DNA of 64,000 nt from the NCBI GenBank assembly GCA_965279075.1, contig CBDIHI010000012.1:248001-312000 (forward strand), in the 5' to 3' direction. Positions 36,618 through 44,672 of this stretch are shown piece by piece. The position numbers were made by a program, and so were the translations under genes. Source of the stretch: SZAS-79 sp965279075 (GTDB lineage Bacteria; Pseudomonadota; Gammaproteobacteria; Burkholderiales; SG8-39). How positions within the stretch are numbered: position 1 is the stretch's first letter; each line of letters starts with the position of its first letter. A model generated the notes under the pieces. It was not told the DNA's origin and did no database searches. It saw nothing but the letters and a program-made list of their open reading frames with translations.

Positions 36618-37235
36618 CTACTTGTTCACGGGCGAGGCCGGGTCGAGCAGCAGCGCGGTCACGTCCTTCATCTGCTGCTCCGTGAGGATGCCCTTGTGCC
36701 CGAAGCGCGGCATGTTGGAGCAGGCCGAATACGCCTGGGAGTTGTAGATCTTGCCGTAGGCATAGCGCTGGATCGCCTCGCTGTTGCCGCGCACCTTGCC
36801 GAAGTTGTAGAGGCTCGGCCCGATCGTGCCGTAGGAGATCTCTTCCTTGGTGAGCTGGTGGCACGCGTAGCAGTTCGCGCCGGAGGGCCTTTTCGGGTCG
36901 TCCGAGTACTGCTTGCCCACGCCGCTTTGCGCGACTTTCTCCCCCTCGCGCCAGTTGCCCAGCAGCTTGCCGTCGGCCGGGTACTTGATGGTCGCGAGGT
37001 TCGACTTCTCGATGCGGTCGGTCGTCTCCTTGGGAAGCTTCGTATCGGGCGGCACGCTGCACAGGCGCTGGGCATCGTCCTGGTCGAGGCGGTCGAGCTT
37101 CGCCTGGCCGCGCTCGTTGAAGGACGCTTTCATCACTGCGACCGCCTTCTGGGCGACCTCGGCGTCGTTGACGCTCGCGCAGCCGGCCACGGCCAGCGCA
37201 GCGCCGATGAGGACGTATTGGGTGCTCTTGTTCAT
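36618..37235 (-). CDS. soxX: Cytochrome SoxX, with lipoprotein-type signal
   Basis: SoxX is the electron-accepting c-type cytochrome of SoxAX, which couples thiosulfate to the SoxY cysteine. It is 205 aa, the longer SoxX type. One haem site CYACHQ lies at about residue 125, and the likely distal Met ligand is in CSNMPRFG. The N-terminus STQYVLIGAALAVAGCAS has a lipobox (VAGC), so the protein may be lipid-anchored in the periplasm. It lies between soxA and soxB. Confidence 0.93.
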   Translation of the reverse strand: MNKSTQYVLIGAALAVAGCASVNDAEVAQKAVAVMKASFNERGQAKLDRLDQDDAQRLCSVPPDTKLPKETTDRIEKSNLATIKYPADGKLLGNWREGEKVAQSGVGKQYSDDPKRPSGANCYACHQLTKEEISYGTIGPSLYNFGKVRGNSEAIQRYAYGKIYNSQAYSACSNMPRFGHKGILTEQQMKDVTALLLDPASPVNK

Positions 37236-37247
37236 GGTCTCTCCCCC

Positions 37248-38051
37248 TTATCGCTTGATCGCGGGCGCGTTGAAGGGCGCGCCGTTGGCGTTGCGCGCGA
37301 GGAACGTTGTCAGCGCGATCGAAGCCTCGGACGTGAACTTGAGCTCCGGGAAGCGCTGCTGCCGGAAGCAGTCGTTCAGGCGCCACTGGAATGTGCGCAA
37401 CTCACCCTGGGAAACGCGGTAGGCCGGCCAGGTCGTGTAGGCGAGCTGCGCGCCCGCCTTGTCGGTCAGGTTGGGCAGGTCCTGCAGGCGGATGCGCTTG
37501 CCCGTCTCGCCATGGCAGGTCGCGCAGGCGAAGTCGTGCGGGCCGCCGCGGAAATAGAACATCTTCTCGCCCAGCCGGAACGCTTCCTTCTCCTTGTCGT
37601 GGTTCAGGGCGACGTTCATCTTCACGCCCTTGGACTCCGCCGTGATCCATGCGGTCAGCGCCTCGATGTCGGACCGTGCGCTGCCCGAGCCGAAGGGGCG
37701 CTTGGTGGCGTCGGCCTGCGAGTAGCCCTGCTGCGTGACCATGCAGTGGACCAGGCGGGTCTCCAGGTCCATCACGCGGTCGGCGTCGGCGAAGTACTTC
37801 GGCAGTTCGGCATAGGCGCCCTTGACGACGCCTGCGCCCTTGCCGAGGTCGCATCGCTCGAGCGACACGTTCTTCGGTCCGCGCTTCTGCTTCCAGAGGT
37901 CCTCGCCGCGCGCCTCCCACAGGTCGGCCGGGTTGCCGTCCTGCAGTTGCTGGCGGTACTTGGCGATCTCGTCTACGGCCGACTGTGCGGACGCAGGCCC
38001 CGCCGTGCCGAGGGCAAGCATGGCCCCCGCTATGAACAGAACTCGTTTCAT
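37248..38051 (-). CDS. soxA: Cytochrome SoxA (single haem motif)
   Basis: SoxA forms SoxAX with SoxX and links thiosulfate to the carrier SoxY. It is 267 aa with a signal peptide ending near GPASAQS. Only one CxxCH is present (FACATCHGETG). At the position of the N-terminal haem of dihaem SoxA there is a lone Cys (LVHCMVTQQG), so this is the monohaem type. The probable active-site Cys haem ligand is in WRLNDCFRQQRFPE. It is preceded by a GGAGGAG ribosome-binding site. Confidence 0.94.
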   Translation of the reverse strand: MKRVLFIAGAMLALGTAGPASAQSAVDEIAKYRQQLQDGNPADLWEARGEDLWKQKRGPKNVSLERCDLGKGAGVVKGAYAELPKYFADADRVMDLETRLVHCMVTQQGYSQADATKRPFGSGSARSDIEALTAWITAESKGVKMNVALNHDKEKEAFRLGEKMFYFRGGPHDFACATCHGETGKRIRLQDLPNLTDKAGAQLAYTTWPAYRVSQGELRTFQWRLNDCFRQQRFPELKFTSEASIALTTFLARNANGAPFNAPAIKR

Positions 38052-38094
38052 CTTGTACTCCTCCTTGGGAAAGTGCTTTCTGCAGCCCTTCTTC

Positions 38095-38541
38095 TTATGG
38101 TCGTATGTATGCGTAGCCTTCCCTCGCCTGCAGCCGCGCCACTTCGGCTACGCCGGAGGGGACGATCGAGGCTTCGGGTATCACTTTCGACTTGTCGATG
38201 TCGCGCGTGACCAGCGTGAAATTGCAAACGCGGAACTCCACGCCGCGGTCGACGAGTTCCTGCACCAGCGCGTCGTACGGGTTGCCGTTGCGGTCCTTCG
38301 CGCCCTCCAGCAGGAAGTCGATGCCGGCCGCGTGGGTCACCACCGTGATCTTCGCCTTCGGATCCGCGCTCAGGTGGTTGCGGATGTTGCGGATCGCCGC
38401 GGTCGCCTGCTCGAACCCCTGGTTGAGGTGGTAGACGACCTTGACACGGCCGTCGTCCGCGGCGATTGCGACGCCCGCCGCGCACGCCAGCAGGACGAAG
38501 GCCAGCGCCTTGCCGAGCACCACACGCAATTTCTTCATCAC
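38095..38541 (-). CDS. Exported DsrE-family protein in the sox operon
   Basis: This 148-aa protein starts with a signal peptide (about residues 1-28, ending AGVAIAAD). The mature part has a DsrE-like fold pattern: VKVVYHLNQGFEQATAAIRN, KITVVTHAAGIDFLL, then LVDRGVEFRVCNFTLVTRDI, with one Cys at the place where DsrE-type proteins carry a persulfide. It sits between soxZ and soxA. A periplasmic sulfur-binding role is inferred; no function is proven for this subgroup. Confidence 0.85.
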   Translation of the reverse strand: MMKKLRVVLGKALAFVLLACAAGVAIAADDGRVKVVYHLNQGFEQATAAIRNIRNHLSADPKAKITVVTHAAGIDFLLEGAKDRNGNPYDALVQELVDRGVEFRVCNFTLVTRDIDKSKVIPEASIVPSGVAEVARLQAREGYAYIRP

Positions 38542-38563
38542 GCCCCCACGCGTCGCATCCGGT

Positions 38564-38875
38564 TCAGTTGACCGTGCCTTCGTCGGTGCGCTTGTCGCCC
38601 TTGTTGTCGGTCCAGGTGACCTGGACCTTGTCGCCCTTCTGGCCGCCCTTGAAGTTGAACTCGAGGAACGGGTTCTTCGAAACCGCCGGGCCCCACTGCG
38701 CCGAGAGCACGGTCTTGCCGTTGTGCGTGGCGGTCACGTTCTGGATGAAGTGCGCCGGCACGAGGGCGCCGGACGCGTCCTTTCTCTGCCCGGTCTCCAT
38801 CTCGTGGCTCATCAGCACTTTCACGTTCACCGAGCCATCCTTTGCCACCGCGCGTATGCGCATCGGGTCTGCCAT
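38564..38875 (-). CDS. soxZ: Sulfur carrier subunit SoxZ
   Basis: SoxZ is the partner of SoxY in the SoxYZ carrier that holds sulfur intermediates. It is 103 aa. The N-terminus is MADPMRIRAVAKDGSVNVKV; MSHEMETGQR, VPAHFIQNVTATHNGKTVL and the C-terminal VTWTDNKGDKRTDEGTV are typical. An ATG four codons earlier exists, but MADPMRIR fits the family start. It has no signal peptide of its own and is exported with SoxY. soxY ends 1 bp upstream. Confidence 0.96.
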   Translation of the reverse strand: MADPMRIRAVAKDGSVNVKVLMSHEMETGQRKDASGALVPAHFIQNVTATHNGKTVLSAQWGPAVSKNPFLEFNFKGGQKGDKVQVTWTDNKGDKRTDEGTVN

Positions 38876-38876
38876 G

Positions 38877-39347
38877 TCAGCCTCCACATCCGCCGAGGGT
38901 TACCTTGATTTCCTTCTTGGCCACGAAGAACTTGCCGTTGGCCCTGACCAGCGCGTAGACGTCCGAGGTCTGGCCCATCTTCACGCGCGTGGTCACCAAT
39001 GGATCCGTGCCGGCCGGGATGCTGAAGCTTGCCACCAGCGGGGTCGGGTTCTTGTCGATCAGGATGGCGATCGATTCGGTCCCGGCGATCCTGCTCTCCA
39101 CACCCACCGGGACGACTGCGCCGTTCTCCGCGATGTCGGCCGCGCGCATCACGATGTCGGCGGAATTCGCCGCGCCCGTGGCGCCGAGCGCCTTGAGCGC
39201 GTCCTGCAGCGACTTGACCTCGAACGCCGCCTTGTTCCAGTCCGCGGCCAGGGTCTCCCCCGGCCGGAGCATGCCCGCCGCGGCGAGCAGGGCGAGGAGC
39301 CCCGCGCCGCCGCCGGCCTTGAGTGTCGATCTGCGCATCTGGTTCAT
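38877..39347 (-). CDS. soxY: Sulfur carrier subunit SoxY
   Basis: SoxY carries thiosulfate-derived sulfur on the Cys of its C-terminal GGCGG swinging arm; here the last residues are VTLGGCGG, intact. It is 156 aa, with a twin-arginine-type signal MRRSTLKAGGGAGLLALLAA. The start at 39347 is chosen because AAGGAGG lies 6 bp upstream; a start six codons earlier has no such site. It exports SoxZ as a complex. It is the third gene after soxC and soxD. Confidence 0.96.
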   Translation of the reverse strand: MNQMRRSTLKAGGGAGLLALLAAAGMLRPGETLAADWNKAAFEVKSLQDALKALGATGAANSADIVMRAADIAENGAVVPVGVESRIAGTESIAILIDKNPTPLVASFSIPAGTDPLVTTRVKMGQTSDVYALVRANGKFFVAKKEIKVTLGGCGG

Positions 39348-39353
39348 TGCCTT

Positions 39354-39360
39354 CCTCCTT
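39354..39360 (-). promoter_or_regulatory. Strong ribosome-binding site deciding the soxY start
   Basis: AAGGAGG lies 6 nt before the ATG at 39347 on the minus strand. It overlaps the longer open frame and so argues against the upstream ATG. Confidence 0.7.
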
Positions 39361-39386
39361 GTCACATCAACTGATTGCGTGGACTG

Positions 39387-40397
39387 CTAGACCGCGCCGC
39401 CCAGGATCCACCTGACGATCGTGCGGATGTCGTCGTCCTGCAGATGCCCGTTCGGCGGCATCGGCACCGGGCCCCAAATGCCCTGGCTACCGGACTTGAC
39501 CCTGGCGGAGAGGCGGGCGTCCGCGCCCGCTTCAGCCTTGTATTTTGCCCCGATATCGTTGAGCGCGGGCCCGACGATCCTGGCGCTGACGCCATGGCAG
39601 GCGAGGCATCCCGATTTTTCCGCCAGCGACCTCGGCGTCGCAGCGGCGGCGGGGCTTGCGGCGGGCGCACCGGCGGCCGTGGTGACCATGCCGCGCACCG
39701 GACCGACCAGGCGGTTCTGCTCGGCCAGGTTGCCGTGCGCCGTGCGCGCGTAGTCGGGCAGCTGGGACACCACCTTCGCTTCGGCCGCGCAGTCCTTCAT
39801 GCAGGCCGTGCTTTTCACGTCGGGCCTGCCCCTGGCGTCCCACAGGCCGTGCGCGCGGGTCATCCCGTTGCGGTTGGGCAGGCGCTTCTGCACTTCGCCG
39901 ATGTTCGCATCCGAAAGCACGAAATCCTCCGGGACCACGTAACCGAGGCTGAGGATGTACGCGGTGGTCGCGTAGACCTCTTCCACCGTCAGCGTCTTGG
40001 GCGCGTTCCAGGGCATCGCCCGGTTGATGTAGTCCCACAACGTCGAGATCTGCGAGAGCTTCATCAGCGTGGTGCGGGCCTGCTCGGGTTTGGTGAGCGC
40101 GGCGACACGGCCCGAGGCGACGTCTTCCTTCGTGGTGCCGCCGGCGATGGCCGCGAACACCGAGTTCGACTCGCCGAACGTGCCATGGCACGAGGCGCAT
40201 TTCGCTTCCCAGACTTCCTCGCCTTTCTTCACGCTGCCCGAACCCTTGGGCAATCCTTTGAAGTCCGGCCGCACGTCGATGTCCCAGGCACGGATTTCCG
40301 CCGGCGTCGCGGTGCGGCCGATGCCGGAGTAGGCCTGCTGCGCGACGGCGGGGCACGCCGCCAGCAGCGCGATGATGAGGCTAAGAGATTTGTACAT
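39387..40397 (-). CDS. soxD: Dihaem cytochrome c SoxD
   Basis: SoxD is the electron-transfer subunit of the SoxCD sulfur dehydrogenase. It is 336 aa with a signal peptide ending near CPAVAQQ. Two haem motifs are seen: CASCHG (about residue 70) and CLACHG (about residue 265). An Ala/Pro linker separates the two cytochrome domains. The SoxD-typical AWDIDVRPDFKGLPKGSGSV follows the signal. Its start overlaps the soxC end by 17 bp. Confidence 0.94.
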   Translation of the reverse strand: MYKSLSLIIALLAACPAVAQQAYSGIGRTATPAEIRAWDIDVRPDFKGLPKGSGSVKKGEEVWEAKCASCHGTFGESNSVFAAIAGGTTKEDVASGRVAALTKPEQARTTLMKLSQISTLWDYINRAMPWNAPKTLTVEEVYATTAYILSLGYVVPEDFVLSDANIGEVQKRLPNRNGMTRAHGLWDARGRPDVKSTACMKDCAAEAKVVSQLPDYARTAHGNLAEQNRLVGPVRGMVTTAAGAPAASPAAAATPRSLAEKSGCLACHGVSARIVGPALNDIGAKYKAEAGADARLSARVKSGSQGIWGPVPMPPNGHLQDDDIRTIVRWILGGAV

Positions 40398-41673
40398 TCG
40401 ACACTTCGCCGTCCGGCGCGACCTTCCACGACTGGATCGCGTTGTTGTGGTAGATCGAGCGCGTGCCGCGCACCGCGCGCAGCTGGTTGACCTTCGGCTG
40501 CACGTACCCGGTTTCGTCGATCGCGCGGCTCTGCAGGAACGCCGGGCTGCCGTCCCAGACCCAGGGGAGCGAAAAGCGCGTCAGCGCCTTGGGCAACACA
40601 GGGGTTTCGAGCCTTGCGGTGCGCCAGTTGCGCCCGCCGTCGACGGAGACGTCCACGCGCTTGATCCGGCCGCGGCCCGACCAGGCGAGGCCGCTGATGT
40701 TGTAGAACCCGCGGTCGAGCAGGACCTGGCCTCCGGAGGGCGTGGTGATCACCGATTTCGCCTCCTGGATGGAGGTGAACTGGCGGTGCGTCCCGTCGGG
40801 CATCAGGTCGATGTAATGCATGACCTCCTCGCGCGTGTGCCACGGCTGGTCACCCACTTCGATGCGGCGCAGCCACTTGACCCAGGACACGCCCTGCACG
40901 CCGGGGACCACCATGCGCAGCGGGTAGCCGTTCTCGGGGCGCAGCATCTCGCCGTTCATGCCCCAGGCGACGATCGCGTCGTCGAGCGCCCGGTCCATCG
41001 AGATCGTGCGCGTCAGCCCGGAGCCGTCGGCGCCCTCGGCCAGCACGAACTTCGCGTTCCTGCGGTCGAAGCTGCAGTCGTCCAGCAACGCCGAGAGCGG
41101 CACCCCGGTGAATTCGCAGCAGGAGAGCATGCCGTGTGTGTACTGCACGGTCGGGACCGCGACGTTGGCCCATTCCATGCCGCTGTTGGCGCCGCACTCG
41201 ATGAAGTGGATGCGCGAGACCGAGGGCAGGCGCATCAGGTCGTCCATGGTGTAGACCTTGGGGTTCTTCACCATGCCCATCACCATCAGGCGGTGCTGCG
41301 CGGGGTCGATGTCCCACCAGCCCTGGTGGTGGCGCTCGAAGTGCAGGCCGCTGGGCGTGATGATGCCGAACAGGCCCTGCAGCGGCGCGAACGCGACCGA
41401 CGCCTGCGGGACGCGGGTGAGCCCGGGACTCTCGCGGCGCTGGATGTTCTTTTCGTATTGGGACGGCGCTCCGTAGCCGCTCGACGCGACGGGCTGGCCG
41501 AGGCCCGTTGAATGCGCCGGCAGCTTCATGATGGCGGGGTCGTCCGCGCCGCGGGCGCCGCCGGCAAGGGCCGCCGCGACGGCCCCGCCGCCGAGCGCAA
41601 GGGTCTTGCGCAGGAATGCGCGCCTTTGTTCAGGGGCGGGCTGTACGCGCCCCCTGCGTTGCTCCTGCCCCAT
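40381..41673 (-). CDS. soxC: Sulfur dehydrogenase molybdopterin subunit SoxC
   Basis: SoxC is the molybdenum subunit that oxidises the outer sulfane sulfur bound to SoxYZ, giving a six-electron step. It is 430 aa, of the sulfite-oxidase family. A twin-arginine signal (QRRAFLRKTLALGGGAVAAA) is visible. Cofactor-binding SRIHFIECGANSGMEW, the Cys-bearing LSCCEFTGVPLS and YPLRMVVPGVQG are intact. The ATG overlaps the stop of the ArsR gene (TGATG), so regulator and enzyme are co-transcribed. Confidence 0.95.
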   Translation of the reverse strand: MGQEQRRGRVQPAPEQRRAFLRKTLALGGGAVAAALAGGARGADDPAIMKLPAHSTGLGQPVASSGYGAPSQYEKNIQRRESPGLTRVPQASVAFAPLQGLFGIITPSGLHFERHHQGWWDIDPAQHRLMVMGMVKNPKVYTMDDLMRLPSVSRIHFIECGANSGMEWANVAVPTVQYTHGMLSCCEFTGVPLSALLDDCSFDRRNAKFVLAEGADGSGLTRTISMDRALDDAIVAWGMNGEMLRPENGYPLRMVVPGVQGVSWVKWLRRIEVGDQPWHTREEVMHYIDLMPDGTHRQFTSIQEAKSVITTPSGGQVLLDRGFYNISGLAWSGRGRIKRVDVSVDGGRNWRTARLETPVLPKALTRFSLPWVWDGSPAFLQSRAIDETGYVQPKVNQLRAVRGTRSIYHNNAIQSWKVAPDGEVSNVQIS

Positions 41674-42035
41674 CAAGCGGCCCTCTGCTTTCTGGGCGCG
41701 GGAAGGAGGCGCAGCAGTTCGCGGCGCAGGGGCTTCTTCTCGTCCATGCTGCCCGCGATCCGGTTGCATACCGTCCTGCAGATTTCCACCATCGAGGGGT
41801 CGGCCACGCTGTAGTAGACCTGGTTGCCGTCCTTGCGGCGCGAGAGCACGCCCGCACGGAACATCAGTCCCAGGTGGCGCGAGGCGTTGGTCTGGGTGGC
41901 GCCGATCTCCTCGACGATCTGCGTGACGGTCTTCTCGGTGTCGCAGACGGCGTGCATGATGCGCAGCCGCGTGGGCTCCGAGAGCACGCTGAAATACGAG
42001 GCGACTGCGTCGAATACGGGATCGAGTTCGTCCAT
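41673..42035 (-). CDS. ArsR-family regulator of the sox operon (SoxR-like)
   Basis: This is a 120-aa winged-helix repressor of the ArsR family. The helix-turn-helix region is VTQIVEEIGATQTNASRHLG, with LSEPTRLRIMHAVC before it and the wing RRKDGNQVYYSV after it. Cysteines lie at residues 31, 86 and 90. In Paracoccus-type SoxR and SqrR/BigR sensors two Cys form a sulfur-responsive bridge; the spacing here is a little shorter, so that is inference. It is the first gene of the sox operon and probably represses it. Confidence 0.87.
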   Translation of the reverse strand: MDELDPVFDAVASYFSVLSEPTRLRIMHAVCDTEKTVTQIVEEIGATQTNASRHLGLMFRAGVLSRRKDGNQVYYSVADPSMVEICRTVCNRIAGSMDEKKPLRRELLRLLPAPRKQRAA

Positions 42036-42070
42036 GTGCGGGTCCGGTCGCGGTGCGAAACGCGCGAAAT

Positions 42071-42090
42071 ATATGAGCGAATGCGCATAT
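42071..42090. promoter_or_regulatory. Putative ArsR/SoxR operator
   Basis: An imperfect palindrome ATATGAGC-N4-GCGCATAT (7 of 8 arm positions pair) lies 36 bp upstream of the ArsR-family start and in the divergent gap to the M20 gene. AT-rich arms of this kind are usual for ArsR operators. Confidence 0.5.
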
Positions 42091-42153
42091 GGTCAATCAT
42101 GCGGCGCAGCATTCCTGCTGCACCGCCGCACGCGTCCCCGGTAGAATCGCCGA

Positions 42154-43281
42154 ATGAATGCTACCGACGAAATCACCCTGACCCGCGAGCTGCTCCGGCT
42201 CGACACCATCAACCCGCCCGGCAACGAGCGCGACTGCGCTCACCGCATCGGGCGCCTGCTCGAGGACTGGGGCTACGCGGTCAGCTATTACGAGCACGCC
42301 GACCAGCGCACCAGCGTGATCGCGCGGCTCGGCGGTTCGGACGCGAAGGCCCCGCTGTGCCTCACGGGCCACATAGACACGGTGCCGCTGGGCGCGGCGA
42401 AATGGACCCGCGACCCTTTCGCCGGCGAATCCGACGGCGACAAGCTTTACGGGCGCGGGTCCTCCGACATGAAGGCCGGCGTGGCCGGCATCCTGCTCGC
42501 GGCAAAGAACCTGGCCAAGCACCTGCGGCCCACGGCGGGCGTCGTGCTGGTGCTGACCGCGGCGGAGGAGGGCGGCTGCATCGGCTCCAGGCACCTGATC
42601 CAGGTCGAGGGCCTGCTCGGACGGGCCGGCGCGATGGTGGTGGGCGAGCCGACCTCCAACTACCCGGCGGTCGGCCACAAGGGGTCGATGAAGTTCTGGG
42701 CCAAGTTCCGCGGCGTGACCGCGCACGGGTCGATGCCGCACTTGGGCGTCAATGCGATCTACAAGGCGGCTCGCGCGGCGAACCAGATCGAGAAATTCGA
42801 GTTCCACGACCACCCGCATCCGGTGATGGGCGGGCCTTCGATCAACGTCGGCACCTTTCACGCGGGACAGACGATCAACTCGGTGCCCGACGAGGCGGTG
42901 CTGGGCGTGGACGTGCGCTCGATCGTCGGCATGGACCATGCCGCGGTGCTCGGGCGCCTGCGTGAGATGCTCGGCCCCGAGGCCGAGCTCGACGTGTTCC
43001 AGGACATGCCCGCGGTCTGGACCGAGCCCGAACATGCGTGGATGCAGAGGATCTACGAGATCTGCGCGAAGACGCTGAACGAGAAGCCCGAGCCCCGCAC
43101 CGTCAGCTACAACAGCGACGCCGGCAATTTCCTCAAGGCCTGGCGTGGCGCGCCGACCGTGATCCTCGGGCCGGGCGAGCCCGCGATGGCGCACCAGACC
43201 GACGAGTATTGCCGCATGTCCCGGATCCGCGAGTCGGTCGCGATCTACGAGGCGATCATCCAGGACTGGTGCGGCGTTTGA
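42154..43281 (+). CDS. M20 family metallopeptidase / ArgE-DapE-type deacylase
   Basis: This is a 375-aa di-zinc amidohydrolase of the M20 family (acetylornithine deacetylase / succinyl-diaminopimelate desuccinylase relatives). Metal ligands are in LTGHIDTVPLG, GRGSSDMKAG, TAAEEGGCIGS and the C-terminal PAMAHQTDEY. The dimerisation domain is in the middle (GVTAHGSMPHLGVNA). It is divergent from the sox regulator. The exact substrate is unknown; ArgE or DapE proper would be a guess. Confidence 0.88.
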   Translation: MNATDEITLTRELLRLDTINPPGNERDCAHRIGRLLEDWGYAVSYYEHADQRTSVIARLGGSDAKAPLCLTGHIDTVPLGAAKWTRDPFAGESDGDKLYGRGSSDMKAGVAGILLAAKNLAKHLRPTAGVVLVLTAAEEGGCIGSRHLIQVEGLLGRAGAMVVGEPTSNYPAVGHKGSMKFWAKFRGVTAHGSMPHLGVNAIYKAARAANQIEKFEFHDHPHPVMGGPSINVGTFHAGQTINSVPDEAVLGVDVRSIVGMDHAAVLGRLREMLGPEAELDVFQDMPAVWTEPEHAWMQRIYEICAKTLNEKPEPRTVSYNSDAGNFLKAWRGAPTVILGPGEPAMAHQTDEYCRMSRIRESVAIYEAIIQDWCGV

Positions 43282-43330
43282 TCCACCTCAAGGATGGGCC
43301 GGATCGGGCTGGCCTTCCCGCCCTAGGGCG

Positions 43331-43336
43331 TATAAT
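43331..43336 (+). promoter_or_regulatory. -10 element of a probable hemA promoter
   Basis: A perfect TATAAT lies 57 bp upstream of the hemA ATG. The -35 side is weak, with no hexamer close to TTGACA at 16-18 bp. Confidence 0.5.
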
Positions 43337-43392
43337 AGAAGCTTGATTTTGCAGGGCTACTTAGCAGCGCGTGGCCTCTCGCCGCAACCCCG

Positions 43393-44640
43393 ATGACCCT
43401 TTTCGCCCTAGGCCTCAACCACCAGACCGCCCCCCTCGCGATCCGCGAGAAGGTGTCTTTCGCCACCGAAGCGCTGTCGCGCGCGGTCGGCGAACTGACG
43501 CGCGCGCGTCCGGTGAAGGAGGCGGCGATCCTGTCGACCTGCAACCGCACCGAGCTCTACGTCTCGGCCGAGCAGCCGAGGGTCGCGGCGGAGTGGCTCG
43601 CCGAGTATCACCGGCTGCCCGCGGGGGAGCTGGCCCCCTATCTGTATACGCTGCCTGAGCAGGAAGCCGTGCGCCACGCGTTCCGCGTCGCCTCGGGCCT
43701 CGATTCGATGGTGCTGGGCGAGCCGCAGATCCTCGGCCAGATGAAGGACGCGGTGCGCGCGGCGGAATCCGCCGGCACGCTCGGCACGACGCTGCACAAG
43801 CTCTTCCAGAAGTCTTTCGCCGTCGCCAAGGAAGTCCGTACGAACACACAGGTGGGAGCCAACAGCGTTTCGATGGCCGCGGCTGCCGTGAAGCTCGCCG
43901 CGCGCATCTTCCCGTCGATCGGCGAGCAGAACGTCCTCTTCATCGGCGCCGGCGAGATGATCGAGCTGTGCGCCACGCACTTCGCCGCGCAGGGGCCGGC
44001 GCGGCTGACCGTGGCCAACCGTACGCTCGAGCGGGCCACGGCGCTCGCGCACCGCTTCAACGGCCGCGGCATCGAGCTGCGCGAGCTGCCGGAACAACTG
44101 CACGAGTACGACATCGTCGTGTCGTGCACTGCGAGTTCGCTGCCCATCCTCGGCAAGGGCCTTGCCGAGCGTGCGCTCAAGGCTCGCCGCCGTCGCCCGA
44201 TCTTCATGGTCGACCTCGCCGTGCCGCGCGACATCGAGGCCGAAGTCGGCGAACTCGACGACATCTTCCTCTACACGGTGGACGACCTATCGGCCATCGT
44301 GTCGGCCAACCTCGACGCGCGCCGCTCGGCGGTCGAGCAGGCCGAGGCCATTATCGAGACCCAGGTCGGCCAGTTCATGCACTGGATGGAAACGCGCGAG
44401 ACCGTGCCTGTGATCCGCGCGCTGCGCGAACAGGCCGAACTCGCCCGCGGCCACGAGGTCGACCGCGCGTTGCGGTTGCTGGCCAAGGGCGACGATCCGA
44501 GGCAGGTGCTCGAAGCACTGTCCCAGGGCCTCACGAACAAGCTGATGCACGCCCCCACCCAGGCCCTCAACGAGGCCGAGGGCGAGGAGCGGCGCGCGCT
44601 CACGGACGTCGTGGCGCGCCTCTTCCACATCAAGCGTTAG
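43393..44640 (+). CDS. hemA: Glutamyl-tRNA reductase HemA
   Basis: This 415-aa enzyme carries out the first step of C5-pathway tetrapyrrole synthesis, reducing glutamyl-tRNA to glutamate-1-semialdehyde. The catalytic Cys is in LSTCNRTELY (about residue 50). SGLDSMVLGEPQILGQMK, the NADPH-binding VLFIGAGEMIELCA and MVDLAVPRDIEAEVG are typical. The C-terminal dimerisation helix ends NKLMHAPTQAL. It heads a hemA-prfA-prmC group, a common order. Confidence 0.97.
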   Translation: MTLFALGLNHQTAPLAIREKVSFATEALSRAVGELTRARPVKEAAILSTCNRTELYVSAEQPRVAAEWLAEYHRLPAGELAPYLYTLPEQEAVRHAFRVASGLDSMVLGEPQILGQMKDAVRAAESAGTLGTTLHKLFQKSFAVAKEVRTNTQVGANSVSMAAAAVKLAARIFPSIGEQNVLFIGAGEMIELCATHFAAQGPARLTVANRTLERATALAHRFNGRGIELRELPEQLHEYDIVVSCTASSLPILGKGLAERALKARRRRPIFMVDLAVPRDIEAEVGELDDIFLYTVDDLSAIVSANLDARRSAVEQAEAIIETQVGQFMHWMETRETVPVIRALREQAELARGHEVDRALRLLAKGDDPRQVLEALSQGLTNKLMHAPTQALNEAEGEERRALTDVVARLFHIKR

Positions 44641-44672
44641 CGTCCCCAGCGGCCCCCTGCCATGGTTCGCCC

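Noticed and set aside
34898..42035. Possible horizontal island carrying sox genes
   Set aside because: No integrase, direct repeats or tRNA junction flank the block, and base and codon use look like the neighbours.
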